From contig CAVRBK010000056.1 of NCBI GenBank assembly GCA_963719025.1, forward strand, positions 1 through 64,000: a DNA stretch of 64,000 nucleotides, read 5' to 3'. Below the pieces are notes generated by a model. It did no database searches. It saw only the letters and a list, made by a program, of their open reading frames with translations, and was not told where the DNA came from. The translations under genes were made by a program, and so were the position numbers. The stretch is from Thiosocius sp963719025. Its GTDB lineage: Bacteria; Pseudomonadota; Gammaproteobacteria; Chromatiales; Chromatiaceae. This document shows positions 21,793 through 31,594 of the stretch, piece by piece. How positions within the stretch are numbered: the first letter of the stretch is position 1; the number at the start of each line of letters is the position of its first letter.

Positions 21793-22815
21793 TCAACGGA
21801 TCGGCGGTGCGTACTGGATGCCACCCTTGCTCCACAGCGCATTCAGGCCACGCGATATCTTCAACGCGCTGCCCATACCGACATTGCGCTCGAAGACCTC
21901 ACCATAGTTTCCGACCTGCTTGATGATGCTGTAACCCCAATTGTCCGGCAGGCCAATCCACTCACCTTTGACACCCTCGAGGCCGAGCAGACGACGGACA
22001 TTCGGATCTGTGGAATTCGCCTTCATCTCGTCGACATTGGTCGAAGTGATGCCGAGTTCTTCCGCGTTGATCATTGCAAACAGCATCCAGCGAACGATAT
22101 TGAACCACTCATCGTCACCCTGACGTACGACCGGTCCAAGCGGTTCCTTGGAGATCACTTCCGGCAACACCATCGCACTACCGGGATTGCTCAGCTTGAT
22201 GCGCAAGGCATACAACTGGGACTGGTCGGAGGTAAGCGCATCACAACGTCCGGCCTCGAACGCCTTGATCGTCTGATCCGACGTATCGAAGGTAATCGGG
22301 GTGTAGCTCATCTTGTTGCTGCGGAAAAAATCGGCCAGATTGAGCTCGGTGGTGGTGCCCGCCTGGATACAGAACGAGGCCCCGTCCATCTCCATCGCGC
22401 TCTTTACACCGAGATCCTTGGTTACCAAGAAACCCTGACCGTCGTAATAGTTGACCCCGGCAAAGTTCAGACCGAGCGAGGTATCGCGGGTAAAGGTCCA
22501 GGTGGTGTTGCGGGGCAACATATCGATCTCGCCGGACTGCAGGGCCGTGAAACGTTCTTTCGCCGTCAGCGGACTGTACTTGACCTTGTCCGCGTCACCG
22601 AAGATCGCTGCGGCCACGCCACGACACATGTCGACGTCGATGCCGTTGAAGCGGCCCTTCTCGTCGGCCACCGAAAACCCGGGCAGGCCGGTACTGACGC
22701 CGCACTGCACAAAGCCTTTTGATTTGACGCCATCCAGCGTAGCGCCGGCATTGGCCAGGCCGGAAACTGACAACAGGGTTGCCACACCGAGACCAAGGAT
22801 GAGTTTCGATTTCAT
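21793..22815 (-). CDS. aapJ: General L-amino-acid ABC transporter substrate-binding protein (AapJ-type)
   Basis: A periplasmic binding protein of about 340 residues with signal peptide MKSKLILGLGVATLLSVSGL, cleaved after ANA. The mature SBP_bac_3 domain has GVSTGLPGFSVADEKGRFNG, DVDMCRGVAAAIFGD and NTTWTFTRDTSLGLNF, the last typical of AapJ/BztA proteins that take acidic and other L-amino acids. The ATG at 22815 fits the signal peptide; an in-frame start at 22899 would add an implausible leader. It is the first gene of the operon. Confidence 0.95.
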   Translation of the reverse strand: MKSKLILGLGVATLLSVSGLANAGATLDGVKSKGFVQCGVSTGLPGFSVADEKGRFNGIDVDMCRGVAAAIFGDADKVKYSPLTAKERFTALQSGEIDMLPRNTTWTFTRDTSLGLNFAGVNYYDGQGFLVTKDLGVKSAMEMDGASFCIQAGTTTELNLADFFRSNKMSYTPITFDTSDQTIKAFEAGRCDALTSDQSQLYALRIKLSNPGSAMVLPEVISKEPLGPVVRQGDDEWFNIVRWMLFAMINAEELGITSTNVDEMKANSTDPNVRRLLGLEGVKGEWIGLPDNWGYSIIKQVGNYGEVFERNVGMGSALKISRGLNALWSKGGIQYAPPIR

Positions 22816-23062
22816 GATAGGGATTTTCCTCCAGTTACTGCTATTTTTATGGTTTGCTACAAAGATCATGCCAGCATCACTGGCTAACTCCCAGCGCACT
22901 CCGCAGTGTTCTATGCCCGAGTGTCGCCTCCCACTCTGAAGGCGTCAAGACAACGGCATTCCCTTTTTTCTCTATGGCCTAAACATCAGCAGGTGGGCTA
23001 CGCCCTTACAGGACACGGTGTCGAACTGGTGCAAAACGGGCAGATCGCGCACTCCGACGGTG

Positions 23063-25303
23063 CTATTCCGCTGGTAACGAAGACGCTTCGATCAGCGAAG
23101 CAAGGCCGGCTTCGTCCAGCACCGCAACACCGAGTTTTTCGGCCTTCGCCAGCTTGGATCCGGCCTCCTCACCCGCCACGACATAATCTGTTTTCTTCGA
23201 CACACTGCCGGTGACCTTGCCACCGAGGGCCTGCAGACGATCTTTCACGACATCGCGCGACTCGGACAAGCTGCCGGTGAGCACGAATGTCTTGCCGGCC
23301 AGCGGCAGCCCATCGCCCCGCGGGGCCGGTTCGCCTTCAGACCAGGACACACCACACGCGATCAACTTGCGAATAACGTCGCGGTTATGCGGTTGCCGAA
23401 AGAAAGTGACCAGTTTTTCGGCCAGCACATCGCCGACACCTTCGATTTTGACACCGGGTGAATTGGCCAGGGATGCGACGGGAGCGGATCGTACATCTTC
23501 GACCGTTGCGAACTGCTCCGCGAGCAACAGCGCATGGCTGTGCGAGAACCATTTCAGGCCCGGCAGACCGGCAAGCGTGGCGACCTCCGCCGTGGACGGT
23601 ACCGATTCGCCCAGCACTTCGTGCAGACGCTTGGCCTGGCTCGCCTTGATCTCGACCAGGTCCGACATGCGCAAGGCCATCACCCCATCGAGCGAACCGC
23701 AGGCCGCCGCGATATTTGCCGCCATGGTCTCGCCGATCCCGAGAATACCCAGGGAAAACAGAAAACGCGGCAGACTGGTCTCCCGCGACTTCTGCAGCGC
23801 AGCGACCAGATTGGCGGCCGACTTCTCCCCCATACGCGGCAGCCCGGCCAGTTGATCCTGGCGCAGCTGAAACAGGTCGGCCGGGTCGTCGATCAGCGCA
23901 TTCTCGACCAACTGATCGACCAGCTTGTCGCCCAGGCCCTCGATGTCCATCGCGCGCCGCGAGGCGAAATGCTTGACCGCCTCCTTGCGCTGGGCGGCGC
24001 AGAACAGGCCCCCGGAACAACGGGCGACGGCCTCATCGTCGGCCTTCAGCACATCGGAGCCGCACACCGGACACTGGCGCGGCATCTCGACCGCCTGGGT
24101 GTCGGCCGGACGGCGTTCAGGCAGCACCCGCACGACCTCCGGAATCACGTCACCGGCGCGACGAACGAAGACAGTGTCACCGACCCGCACATCCTTGCGC
24201 TGAACCTCATCCATGTTGTGCAGCGTTGCATTGCTGACCGTCACGCCACCGACGAACACCGGGGTGAGGCGTGCCACCGGGGTTACCGCGCCGGTCCGTC
24301 CAACCTGGAATTCAACCGCTTCGACCACGGTCAGCGCCTCCTGCGCCGGGAACTTCCTTGCGACCGCCCAGCGTGGTGCGCGTGCGACAAAGCCCAGCGT
24401 CTGCTGATCGGCCACCCGGTCGACCTTGAACACAACCCCGTCGATATCGTAGGGCAGGCTCTCGCGACGCAGGCCGATATCGGCAAAGTAATCGGCGCAC
24501 CCCGAGAGTCCGTCGACGACCCTGAGTTCCGGCGAAATCGGCAACCCCCAGGTCGACAACAACTGCATGTTGGCGCTGTGCGTGTCGTCCATCGCGCGGC
24601 CTTCGACCTCGCCGAGTCCGTAGCAGAACATCGCCAGCGGTCGCTTGGCGGTGATTCTCGAATCCAGCTGCCGCAGACTTCCGGCGGCCGCATTGCGTGG
24701 ATTGGCGAACACCTTTTCGCCATTCGCACGCTGTCGCTCGTTGAGACGTTCGAACCCTTGTTTCGGCATGAAGATCTCGCCACGCACCTCCAGCACGCCC
24801 GGCCATCCCGAGCCATGCAGGCGCAGCGGAATCGACGCAATCGTGCGCACGTTCCGGGTGACGTTCTCACCACGTGAGCCATCACCGCGCGTGGCGGCCT
24901 GAACAAGAACACCGCCTTCGTAAAGCAGGCTGATAGCCAGTCCATCGAGCTTGGGCTCGGCCGCGTAACTGAGATCACCCTGACGGTCCAGGCGGTCATG
25001 CACCCGGCGGTCGAAATCGATCATCGCCTCGTCACTCAGCGCATTGTCGAGCGAGAGCATCGGCAGGCGATGCCGGACCTCCTCGAAGCCTTCGAGAGGC
25101 TGCCCGCCGACCCGCTGGGTCGGTGAGTCGGCGCTGACCAGTTGCGGGTATCGCGCCTCGAGATCAAGCAGCTGGCGAAACAGGCGATCGTATTCACTGT
25201 CCGGTACCGCCGGATCGTCCAGCACGTAGTAGCGGTAGTCGTGCTGCTCGATCTGCTCACGCAGCGCGGCGAGCTGCGCGCGAATCTCCGTGATCTCGGT
25301 CAA
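23063..25303 (-). CDS. ligA: NAD+-dependent DNA ligase LigA
   Basis: Seals nicks in replication and repair using NAD+. The 746-residue protein has domain Ia (MTEITEIRAQLAALREQIEQ), adenylation lysine motif AEPKLDGLA, OB fold, the zinc-finger cysteines (CPVCGSD ... CSGGLFC), a helix-hairpin-helix region and a C-terminal BRCT domain (LPLAGKTFVLTGSLSESRD). It is about 75 residues longer than E. coli LigA. The excess lies in the HhH region between GSLDGVMALRMSDLV and VIRKLIACG. It overlaps the end of zipA by 4 bp, the conserved smc-zipA-ligA order. Confidence 0.97.
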   Translation of the reverse strand: MTEITEIRAQLAALREQIEQHDYRYYVLDDPAVPDSEYDRLFRQLLDLEARYPQLVSADSPTQRVGGQPLEGFEEVRHRLPMLSLDNALSDEAMIDFDRRVHDRLDRQGDLSYAAEPKLDGLAISLLYEGGVLVQAATRGDGSRGENVTRNVRTIASIPLRLHGSGWPGVLEVRGEIFMPKQGFERLNERQRANGEKVFANPRNAAAGSLRQLDSRITAKRPLAMFCYGLGEVEGRAMDDTHSANMQLLSTWGLPISPELRVVDGLSGCADYFADIGLRRESLPYDIDGVVFKVDRVADQQTLGFVARAPRWAVARKFPAQEALTVVEAVEFQVGRTGAVTPVARLTPVFVGGVTVSNATLHNMDEVQRKDVRVGDTVFVRRAGDVIPEVVRVLPERRPADTQAVEMPRQCPVCGSDVLKADDEAVARCSGGLFCAAQRKEAVKHFASRRAMDIEGLGDKLVDQLVENALIDDPADLFQLRQDQLAGLPRMGEKSAANLVAALQKSRETSLPRFLFSLGILGIGETMAANIAAACGSLDGVMALRMSDLVEIKASQAKRLHEVLGESVPSTAEVATLAGLPGLKWFSHSHALLLAEQFATVEDVRSAPVASLANSPGVKIEGVGDVLAEKLVTFFRQPHNRDVIRKLIACGVSWSEGEPAPRGDGLPLAGKTFVLTGSLSESRDVVKDRLQALGGKVTGSVSKKTDYVVAGEEAGSKLAKAEKLGVAVLDEAGLASLIEASSLPAE

Positions 25304-26142
25304 TGACGGCTCCGTGCCAGGTTGACCCTGCGTCGATGTTCGATAATCGACTCGCGCATGTGTTCACGCATCTGCCGCGTCAGCTTGTTGTGCTGCGCGT
25401 CCTGTACTTCCGCATGCAACAGGGCGGCGATTTCATCCGCGGCCGACAACATGACATCGTAGATCTGGACCCCGTCCCGCGCACCGGGCAACTGGGTAAA
25501 CAGCGACAGGCCGGGTGTACTGAAGGTCGCCATCTCTGCAGCGGTGAACGTGCCGGGCTCGACCATGCTCGCCATGCTGAACAGCACCGGGCCACCGGCA
25601 CCGTCATGCCGATGGAAGATCGACCTCTCCCCGAGCTCGAGTTGCACGGCATGGCAGGCTTTGTCGATCGCCGGACCGCTGAAAGCGCCGTTGCGAGCGA
25701 CCAGGTGAATCACCAGAAGCTTTCTCTCCACCTCGCTATCCAGAGCCGGATCGGCATGCAGGTAATCACCGTCGCCATGCGCGCCAAAATTGAGACTCAT
25801 CGAGAGCTGCGGTTCTTCGTCAGCCGTGCTGGCCGACCAGTCACCGATGTTTTCCGGTTCCGGATCAAGCGGGTTCTCCGCCGCGTCATCGGTGACAGCT
25901 GACGGCGCCGAACCTTCATTCGGGAGATCAGGCACGGCCGGTTCATCGGCCACTTCCGGCGCCGATCTGATAGCCGCTTCATCCAGGTCGTCGTCAACGA
26001 CCTCAGACCGCTCCGCCGGCCGCGCTATGCGGCGGTTGCGCGGTGCGGGCGTGGCGCGTTTGTAACGATCCCAGAGATAGATGCCCACCACGAGCAGGAC
26101 ACCCAAAAACAGCAGAAAGAGTCGCAACAGATCTGGATCCAT
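25300..26142 (-). CDS. zipA: Cell division protein ZipA
   Basis: A 280-residue inner-membrane protein that tethers FtsZ to the membrane at the division site. It has an N-terminal anchor helix (LLRLFLLFLGVLLVVGIYLW), a basic patch, a long acidic linker rich in Glu, Pro and Ala (about residues 45-125), and the C-terminal FtsZ-binding domain (KLLVIHLVARNGAFSGPAI to the end). Short length and position between smc and ligA agree with ZipA, a gammaproteobacterial marker. Confidence 0.93.
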   Translation of the reverse strand: MDPDLLRLFLLFLGVLLVVGIYLWDRYKRATPAPRNRRIARPAERSEVVDDDLDEAAIRSAPEVADEPAVPDLPNEGSAPSAVTDDAAENPLDPEPENIGDWSASTADEEPQLSMSLNFGAHGDGDYLHADPALDSEVERKLLVIHLVARNGAFSGPAIDKACHAVQLELGERSIFHRHDGAGGPVLFSMASMVEPGTFTAAEMATFSTPGLSLFTQLPGARDGVQIYDVMLSAADEIAALLHAEVQDAQHNKLTRQMREHMRESIIEHRRRVNLARSRH

Positions 26143-26199
26143 GAATTTGCCGTCGGTCGTTTCGTCAGCCAGTTGGCGCCCGGTCGATCAGGCCCCTGT

Positions 26200-29100
26200 T
26201 CAAACCGCGGCCAGCGCTGCCGCCTCTTCCACGTCCACCGTCACCAGTCTCGACACACCGGGCTCATGCATGGTGACTCCGCTCAACTGGTGGGCGATCT
26301 CCATGGTGACCTTATTGTGCGTAATGAAGATGAACTGGACATGTTCGGACATCTCCTTGACCAGCGCCGAATAGCGCCCAACGTTGGCATCATCCAGCGG
26401 CGCGTCCACCTCGTCGAGCATGCAGAACGGGGCTGGATTGAGGCGGAATATCGCGAACACGAGGGCCACAGCGGTCAGCGCCTTTTCACCGCCCGAGAGC
26501 AGGTGAATGCTGCTGTTGCGCTTGCCGGGCGGTCGCGCCATCACGGTCACACCGGTATCCAGCAGGTCGTCTCCGGTCAGCTCGAGGTAGGCATGGCCAC
26601 CGCCGAACAGCTTGGGAAACAGCTCCTTGAAGCCCGCGTCGACGCGATCGAAGGTCTCCTTGAAGCGCGTACGCGTTTCCCGGTCGATCTTGCGGATCGC
26701 CTCTTCGAGCGTCGCCAGTGACTTGCTGACGTCCTCATGCTGACTGTCGAGATAGGCCATGCGCTCGCTCTGTTCCTTGAACTCGTCGATCGCCGCCAGG
26801 TTGATCGGTCCGAGCCGCTGGATCCGGTTCGACAGATCCTCGACCCGCGCCTGCCACGGCTCGACTGCCGCCTCTTCGGGCATCTCGTCGTGCAGGGTCG
26901 CGCGATCGAACCCGGTCTCGCCGAGCTGCTCCTCGAGCGTGCGGCTGCGCACCAGGATTTCCTGCCGGGCCATGCGCGCCTGATCCAGGCGACTGCGCTC
27001 GTCCTGCACCTTCTGTTCGACCTGGTGACGGGACTGATCGAGCTCACGCAGCTCGTGGTCTATGCCCTCGAGATCTTTGCGCGCCTGCGAAAGCTTGCCT
27101 TCCACTACCGCGCGCTCCTGCAACTGCTGCTCCAGCTTCGCCTGCTGCTCGCCGATCGGCGCCTTGCTCGACTGCAGCGAGCCGTCAAGATCGGCACAGC
27201 GCTGATGTAGCTGCGACAACTGTTGCTGCATGCGACCGATACCGGATCGCAGCGAATCCTCTGAACTGCGCATCGACTCAACCCGCAGGGCGATCTCGTG
27301 CACCTTGTTGCGCGCCTCGCTGGCGGCGCTGCGCGCACTGTCCAGCTGACCACGCAGCGCGTCGCGCTGGCTGACAAACTGCTCGCGCTGCTTGCCGAGA
27401 TCCTCGATCGAGGCCAGCGCCTGATGCAGACGGGTACGCGTCGTGCTCATTTCCCGGGTACCGCTTTCGAGCTGTTGGCGCAGTTCGGCGGCGTCTTTTT
27501 CCAGGCCCTCGATGCGATGGCGGATCTGCTCCGCCCTTGCCTGCTTGCCACTCAGCAGGGCGCGAACCTCGGACACCACGCGCTGCGCCGCTTCCAGCTC
27601 GCGCTGCTGCGCCTCGCGCGCCTGCTCAGCCTCGACCAGGGCCTGGCGATCGCCCGCCAGGGTCTCACCCAGCCGGGTGACACGCGGGTCGAGCTCGTCG
27701 CGCTGCTGCAGCAACTCGCGAATCTCCTGCTCCCGTGCCAGCACCCCGGCGGTCGCATCCGAACCGCGCTGCAGGCTGATCCAGCCACGCCCCACCCGCA
27801 GCCCATCCGGCGTCACCAGGCATTCTCCGGGCGACAGTTCATGGCGACGCTGCAGCGCATCGCCCAGGCTGTCTGCGGTATACACACTGTTCAACAGGTG
27901 GGCCAAAGGGCCAGGCCCGTCGACCACGGCGGCCAGGGTCCCGGGGCGCGCCTGCGGCGCCTCGCCCTGTGCCTCGAACAAAGTCAGGTTGCCGCTTGCC
28001 AGGGCCGCCAGACCTTCGGCAGGATCCTCGAGACGATCGACCATGACCGCCTGCAGCTGTTCGGCCAGCACCATCTCCACCGCCTTTTGCCACTGTCCCG
28101 ACACCTGCACCAACTCGAGCAGGCGTTTGTTGCCACCCAGACGCTGCTGCTCAAGCCAGCGCCCGACCGTCTTGTCGCCCTCACCTCGCGCGGCCTGCTG
28201 CAGGGCCTGCAGCGAAGAGAGCCGCCCCTTCAGGGTTTCCAGTTCCGACCGGGCCGAGGCCAGCTCTTCCTGGGTCTGCTGATTGCGCTCGCGCAACTGG
28301 CTGATCGATGCCAGTCTGTCGTCGACCCGCTGACGCACCACCAGCAACCCGGCCTCGCCTTCCGACTCGCGACGTTGCAGCTCGCTGATCTCGGCCTGCA
28401 GGGAGACATCGGCCAGCTGCTTGCGCTCTTCCTCGTTGCGCGCCTGGCGCCGCTTGAGCTGCGTTTCCTGCTGTTCGAGGTGATTGATCCGGGTGCGCTC
28501 GACCTGGGCCTGCTGTGCCGGTTCGTTGGCCCGCTGGTTAAAGGTATCCCAGTCGTTCTGCCACGCATGCATCGCTGCTTCCGCAGACTGCAGTTCGGCA
28601 GCGGCCGCCTCGGCCCTGGCGCGTGCCTCGTCAAGCATCGGCTGATCGCGTTCGAGTTCTCCGCTCAACTCGGCCAGCCGTGAACTGTCCTGTTGGCTGA
28701 GTGACTCCGCCTGGGCCAAGGACTGGCGTGCCTGGACAAGATCTGATTCCTGCTGGCGGCGGGCCTCACGGGCATACTGGATCGCCTCCTCGAGCCGGGC
28801 GATCTCGGACCCTACCGCGTAAAACTCGCCCTGCACCGCGTTGAAGACATCGTTTGCCTCCGCATGTGCCGAGCGCTGTTGCTCGATTCGCGTCTCGAGA
28901 TTGCGCTGCTCTGCAATCGCGGATTCCAGACGGTTTTCCTGTTCGGCGATGCCCCGGTCGCGCTGCTCGATATCGTTCAGCATCGCATCCAGGCGCAACA
29001 CCAACAGTTCGGCGCGTACCCGACGTTCCTCTTCCCGCAGGGTTTTGTACTTCTGCGCCGTAGCCGACTGGCGCTCGAGATGACGCAACTGCTTCTGCAC

Positions 29101-29700
29101 CTCTTCGCGCAGATCGTCCAGGCGTTCGAGGTTTTCCCGGGTGTGCGACATCCGGTTCTCGGTCTCGCGCCGGCGTTCCTTGTACTTCGAGATGCCGGCC
29201 GCTTCCTCCAGGTAGACCCGCAGGTCTTCCGGACGCGCCTCGATGATCCGCGAGATCATGCCCTGCTCGATGATCGAGTAACTGCGCGGGCCCAGGCCGG
29301 TGCCGAGGAACAGGTCGGTGATATCGCGCCGGCGACAGCGCACCCCGTTGAGAAAATAGATCGACTGGCCGTCGCGCGAGACCTGGCGCTTCACCGAGAT
29401 CTGGCTGTACTGGGCATACTGGCCGCCGGCGCCGCCATCCGCGTTGTCGAAGATCAGTTCGATATTGGCCGTACCGACCGGCTTGCGGCTGCTCGAACCG
29501 TTGAAGATGACGTCGGCCATCGACTCGCCGCGCAGCATCTTGGCCGAGCTCTCGCCCATCACCCAGCGCACCGCGTCGATCACGTTGGACTTGCCACAGC
29601 CGTTCGGCCCGACGATGCCGACGAGATTGCTGGGGAACAGGACGGTCGTCGGGTCAACAAAAGATTTGAAGCCCGCCAGTTTTATTTTTTCCAGGCGCAT
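26200..29700 (-). CDS. smc: Chromosome segregation ATPase SMC
   Basis: A 1,166-residue structural-maintenance-of-chromosomes protein starting MRLEKIKLAGFKSFVDPTT. The N-terminal head has Walker A GPNGCGKSN. Two long coiled coils flank a hinge at about residues 520-640 (WLEQQRLGGNKRLLELVQV region). The C-terminal head has the signature LLSGGEKALTAVALVFA and Walker B FCMLDEVDAPLDDANV. The ATG at 29700 is the family start; the upstream extension of the reading frame to 29799 is not conserved. This genome therefore uses SMC, not only MukB, for condensation. It is divergent from queF. Confidence 0.97.
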   Translation of the reverse strand: MRLEKIKLAGFKSFVDPTTVLFPSNLVGIVGPNGCGKSNVIDAVRWVMGESSAKMLRGESMADVIFNGSSSRKPVGTANIELIFDNADGGAGGQYAQYSQISVKRQVSRDGQSIYFLNGVRCRRRDITDLFLGTGLGPRSYSIIEQGMISRIIEARPEDLRVYLEEAAGISKYKERRRETENRMSHTRENLERLDDLREEVQKQLRHLERQSATAQKYKTLREEERRVRAELLVLRLDAMLNDIEQRDRGIAEQENRLESAIAEQRNLETRIEQQRSAHAEANDVFNAVQGEFYAVGSEIARLEEAIQYAREARRQQESDLVQARQSLAQAESLSQQDSSRLAELSGELERDQPMLDEARARAEAAAAELQSAEAAMHAWQNDWDTFNQRANEPAQQAQVERTRINHLEQQETQLKRRQARNEEERKQLADVSLQAEISELQRRESEGEAGLLVVRQRVDDRLASISQLRERNQQTQEELASARSELETLKGRLSSLQALQQAARGEGDKTVGRWLEQQRLGGNKRLLELVQVSGQWQKAVEMVLAEQLQAVMVDRLEDPAEGLAALASGNLTLFEAQGEAPQARPGTLAAVVDGPGPLAHLLNSVYTADSLGDALQRRHELSPGECLVTPDGLRVGRGWISLQRGSDATAGVLAREQEIRELLQQRDELDPRVTRLGETLAGDRQALVEAEQAREAQQRELEAAQRVVSEVRALLSGKQARAEQIRHRIEGLEKDAAELRQQLESGTREMSTTRTRLHQALASIEDLGKQREQFVSQRDALRGQLDSARSAASEARNKVHEIALRVESMRSSEDSLRSGIGRMQQQLSQLHQRCADLDGSLQSSKAPIGEQQAKLEQQLQERAVVEGKLSQARKDLEGIDHELRELDQSRHQVEQKVQDERSRLDQARMARQEILVRSRTLEEQLGETGFDRATLHDEMPEEAAVEPWQARVEDLSNRIQRLGPINLAAIDEFKEQSERMAYLDSQHEDVSKSLATLEEAIRKIDRETRTRFKETFDRVDAGFKELFPKLFGGGHAYLELTGDDLLDTGVTVMARPPGKRNSSIHLLSGGEKALTAVALVFAIFRLNPAPFCMLDEVDAPLDDANVGRYSALVKEMSEHVQFIFITHNKVTMEIAHQLSGVTMHEPGVSRLVTVDVEEAAALAAV

Positions 29701-29851
29701 GACCGGCAAAGATACAGGATGCCTCACGGCTGGCACAAGCCAATCCGGACGACTCGGAAACAGTTTCGAAAACACGGCTATCTGGCGGATTTCTATCAAT
29801 TTTCAAGACAAACCTCAGGTGATTTCCAACCCACGACGAGGCACGGTCTCG

Positions 29852-29857
29852 TATAAT
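29852..29857 (+). promoter_or_regulatory. Putative -10 box of queF
   Basis: A perfect TATAAT lies 36 bp before the queF ATG in the smc-queF divergent region. No good -35 hexamer is seen at standard spacing, so the call is tentative. Confidence 0.45.
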
Positions 29858-29892
29858 CCCGGTCCTTTAACGAGCAAGCCCCGGGAACACAC

Positions 29893-30282
29893 ATGTCAAC
29901 TCAGCCCAGCAGAGATCTGGAAACCTTCGAAAATCCACGGCCGCAGCGGGACTACACCATCCGGATCCGGATCCCCGAGTTCACCTGCCTGTGCCCGAAA
30001 ACCGGTCAGCCCGACTTCGCCACCCTGCTCCTGGAGTACATCCCGGAAGCACACTGCGTCGAACTGAAATCCCTGAAACTGTATGTCTGGTCGTTCCGCG
30101 AAGAAGGTGCGTTTCACGAGGATGTGACCAACCGCATACTGGCCGACCTGGTCGATGCGACCCAGCCACGCTTCATGCGCCTGACCGCCGAGTTCAATGT
30201 GCGTGGCGGTGTCTATACCAACGTCATCGTCGAACACCGGGCCGACGGCTGGGTACCTCCCGTCGCGGTTCAGCTTCCCTGA
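29893..30282 (+). CDS. queF: NADPH-dependent 7-cyano-7-deazaguanine reductase QueF
   Basis: Reduces preQ0 to preQ1 in queuosine biosynthesis. At 129 residues it is the short unimodular (B. subtilis-like) form, not the long E. coli form. The catalytic Cys34 and Asp41 lie in FTCLCPKTGQPDFA, and the substrate-binding CVELKSLKLY and FHEDVTNRI motifs are intact. It is followed 16 bp later by a sugar kinase that is probably co-transcribed by position only. Confidence 0.97.
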   Translation: MSTQPSRDLETFENPRPQRDYTIRIRIPEFTCLCPKTGQPDFATLLLEYIPEAHCVELKSLKLYVWSFREEGAFHEDVTNRILADLVDATQPRFMRLTAEFNVRGGVYTNVIVEHRADGWVPPVAVQLP

Positions 30283-30298
30283 TACCCTGCACATCGTT

Positions 30299-31594
30299 AT
30301 GCCATCTGCGCACGCCTGTTTTGTCGGCATCGACTTCGGCACATCCGGGTGCCGTGCGATTGCGATCGACGAAGCCGCACGCATCGTGGCGCAGGCGCGG
30401 ACCGCACTCCCGCCATCGACCCGGCCACAGGCGGGCTTCAGTGAACAGGATCCGGCCGACTGGTGGGATGCGTTCGCGCGCACCATGGCCGATCTGCTGT
30501 TGCAGGAGCCTGGCGACATCCGCGCAATCAGCGTGGATGGCACCTCGTCTACCCTGCTGCTGGCCGATACGAGCGGTCGACCACTGACCCGAGCGCTGAT
30601 GTATGACGATCGGCGCGCGACCGAAGCCGCGGGTCGTATCGACCGGCACGCACCAGCAGATTCACCGGCCCGCGGACCCGGCTCGGCATTGGCAAAAATG
30701 CTGTACCTGCTCGAGCAGGTCGGCGATAGCGCCGCGTTCGTATTGCATCAGGCGGACTGGATCAACGGCCGCTTGCTGCAACGTTTCGGCGAGGCCGATG
30801 AAAGCAATGTGCTGAAACTGGGATATGACCCGGTGGCCCGGCGCTGGCCACCCTGGATCGGCGCACTCGGCGTATCACCCGCTTTGCTCCCGCGCGTCGT
30901 GCCGGTCGGCACCCTGCTGGGGAGGATTGCACCCGAGATAGCGCAGCGCCTTGGCCTGCCGGCGCATACGGAATTGGTGGCGGGTACGACCGACAGCAAT
31001 GCCGCCACGCTTGCCGCGGGTTCCGGCGCCATCGGGGATGCCGTCACGTCACTCGGCAGCACCCTGGTGCTGAAGGTCTGGAGTGACCGACCGGTCGCCT
31101 CGGCCCGCTACGGCGTCTATAGCCACCGCATCGGAGAACGCTGGCTGGTCGGCGGTGCATCCAACAGCGGTGGCGCCGTGCTGCGGCAATACTTCGACGA
31201 TTCAACACTGCGGGAACTGAGCCGCGGGATCGATCCCACCAGCCCGAGCGGTCTCGATTACTACCCACTGCCAACCACCGGGGAACGTTTTCCATTGAGC
31301 GATCCCTCGCTACGCCCACGACTAACGCCGCGTCCGCAAGATGACGCCCTGTTTCTGCAGGGGCTGTTGGAGGGGATTGCGCAGATCGAGGCCGACGGCT
31401 ATGCCCGGCTGGCGGAACTGGGAGCGCCGTTTCCAACCCGGGTGCTGACCAGTGGCGGTGGTGCCACCAATGCGGCATGGCGCGAGATTCGGCACCGCAA
31501 ACTGGGCATACCGGTCGTTACCGCACGCCACACCGCAGCCGCTTATGGCGTCGCGCTCCTGGCGCGCGATGCCATGCTTAGCCAGGATCAGTAA
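30299..31594 (+). CDS. FGGY-family carbohydrate kinase (possibly D-ribulose kinase type)
   Basis: A 431-residue two-domain sugar kinase. The N-terminal phosphate-binding motif is VGIDFGTSGCRAIAID, the catalytic-region segment is VAGTTDSNAATLAAGSG, and the C-terminal adenosine motif includes RVLTSGGGATNAAWREIR. It is shorter than typical xylulokinase or glycerol kinase. The GIDFGTSGCR start resembles the plant/cyanobacterial XK1-type D-ribulose kinases; that subfamily call is from memory and uncertain. The ATG at 30299 is the family start. Its last 17 bp overlap the 3' end of the convergent prsT gene. Confidence 0.82.
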   Translation: MPSAHACFVGIDFGTSGCRAIAIDEAARIVAQARTALPPSTRPQAGFSEQDPADWWDAFARTMADLLLQEPGDIRAISVDGTSSTLLLADTSGRPLTRALMYDDRRATEAAGRIDRHAPADSPARGPGSALAKMLYLLEQVGDSAAFVLHQADWINGRLLQRFGEADESNVLKLGYDPVARRWPPWIGALGVSPALLPRVVPVGTLLGRIAPEIAQRLGLPAHTELVAGTTDSNAATLAAGSGAIGDAVTSLGSTLVLKVWSDRPVASARYGVYSHRIGERWLVGGASNSGGAVLRQYFDDSTLRELSRGIDPTSPSGLDYYPLPTTGERFPLSDPSLRPRLTPRPQDDALFLQGLLEGIAQIEADGYARLAELGAPFPTRVLTSGGGATNAAWREIRHRKLGIPVVTARHTAAAYGVALLARDAMLSQDQ

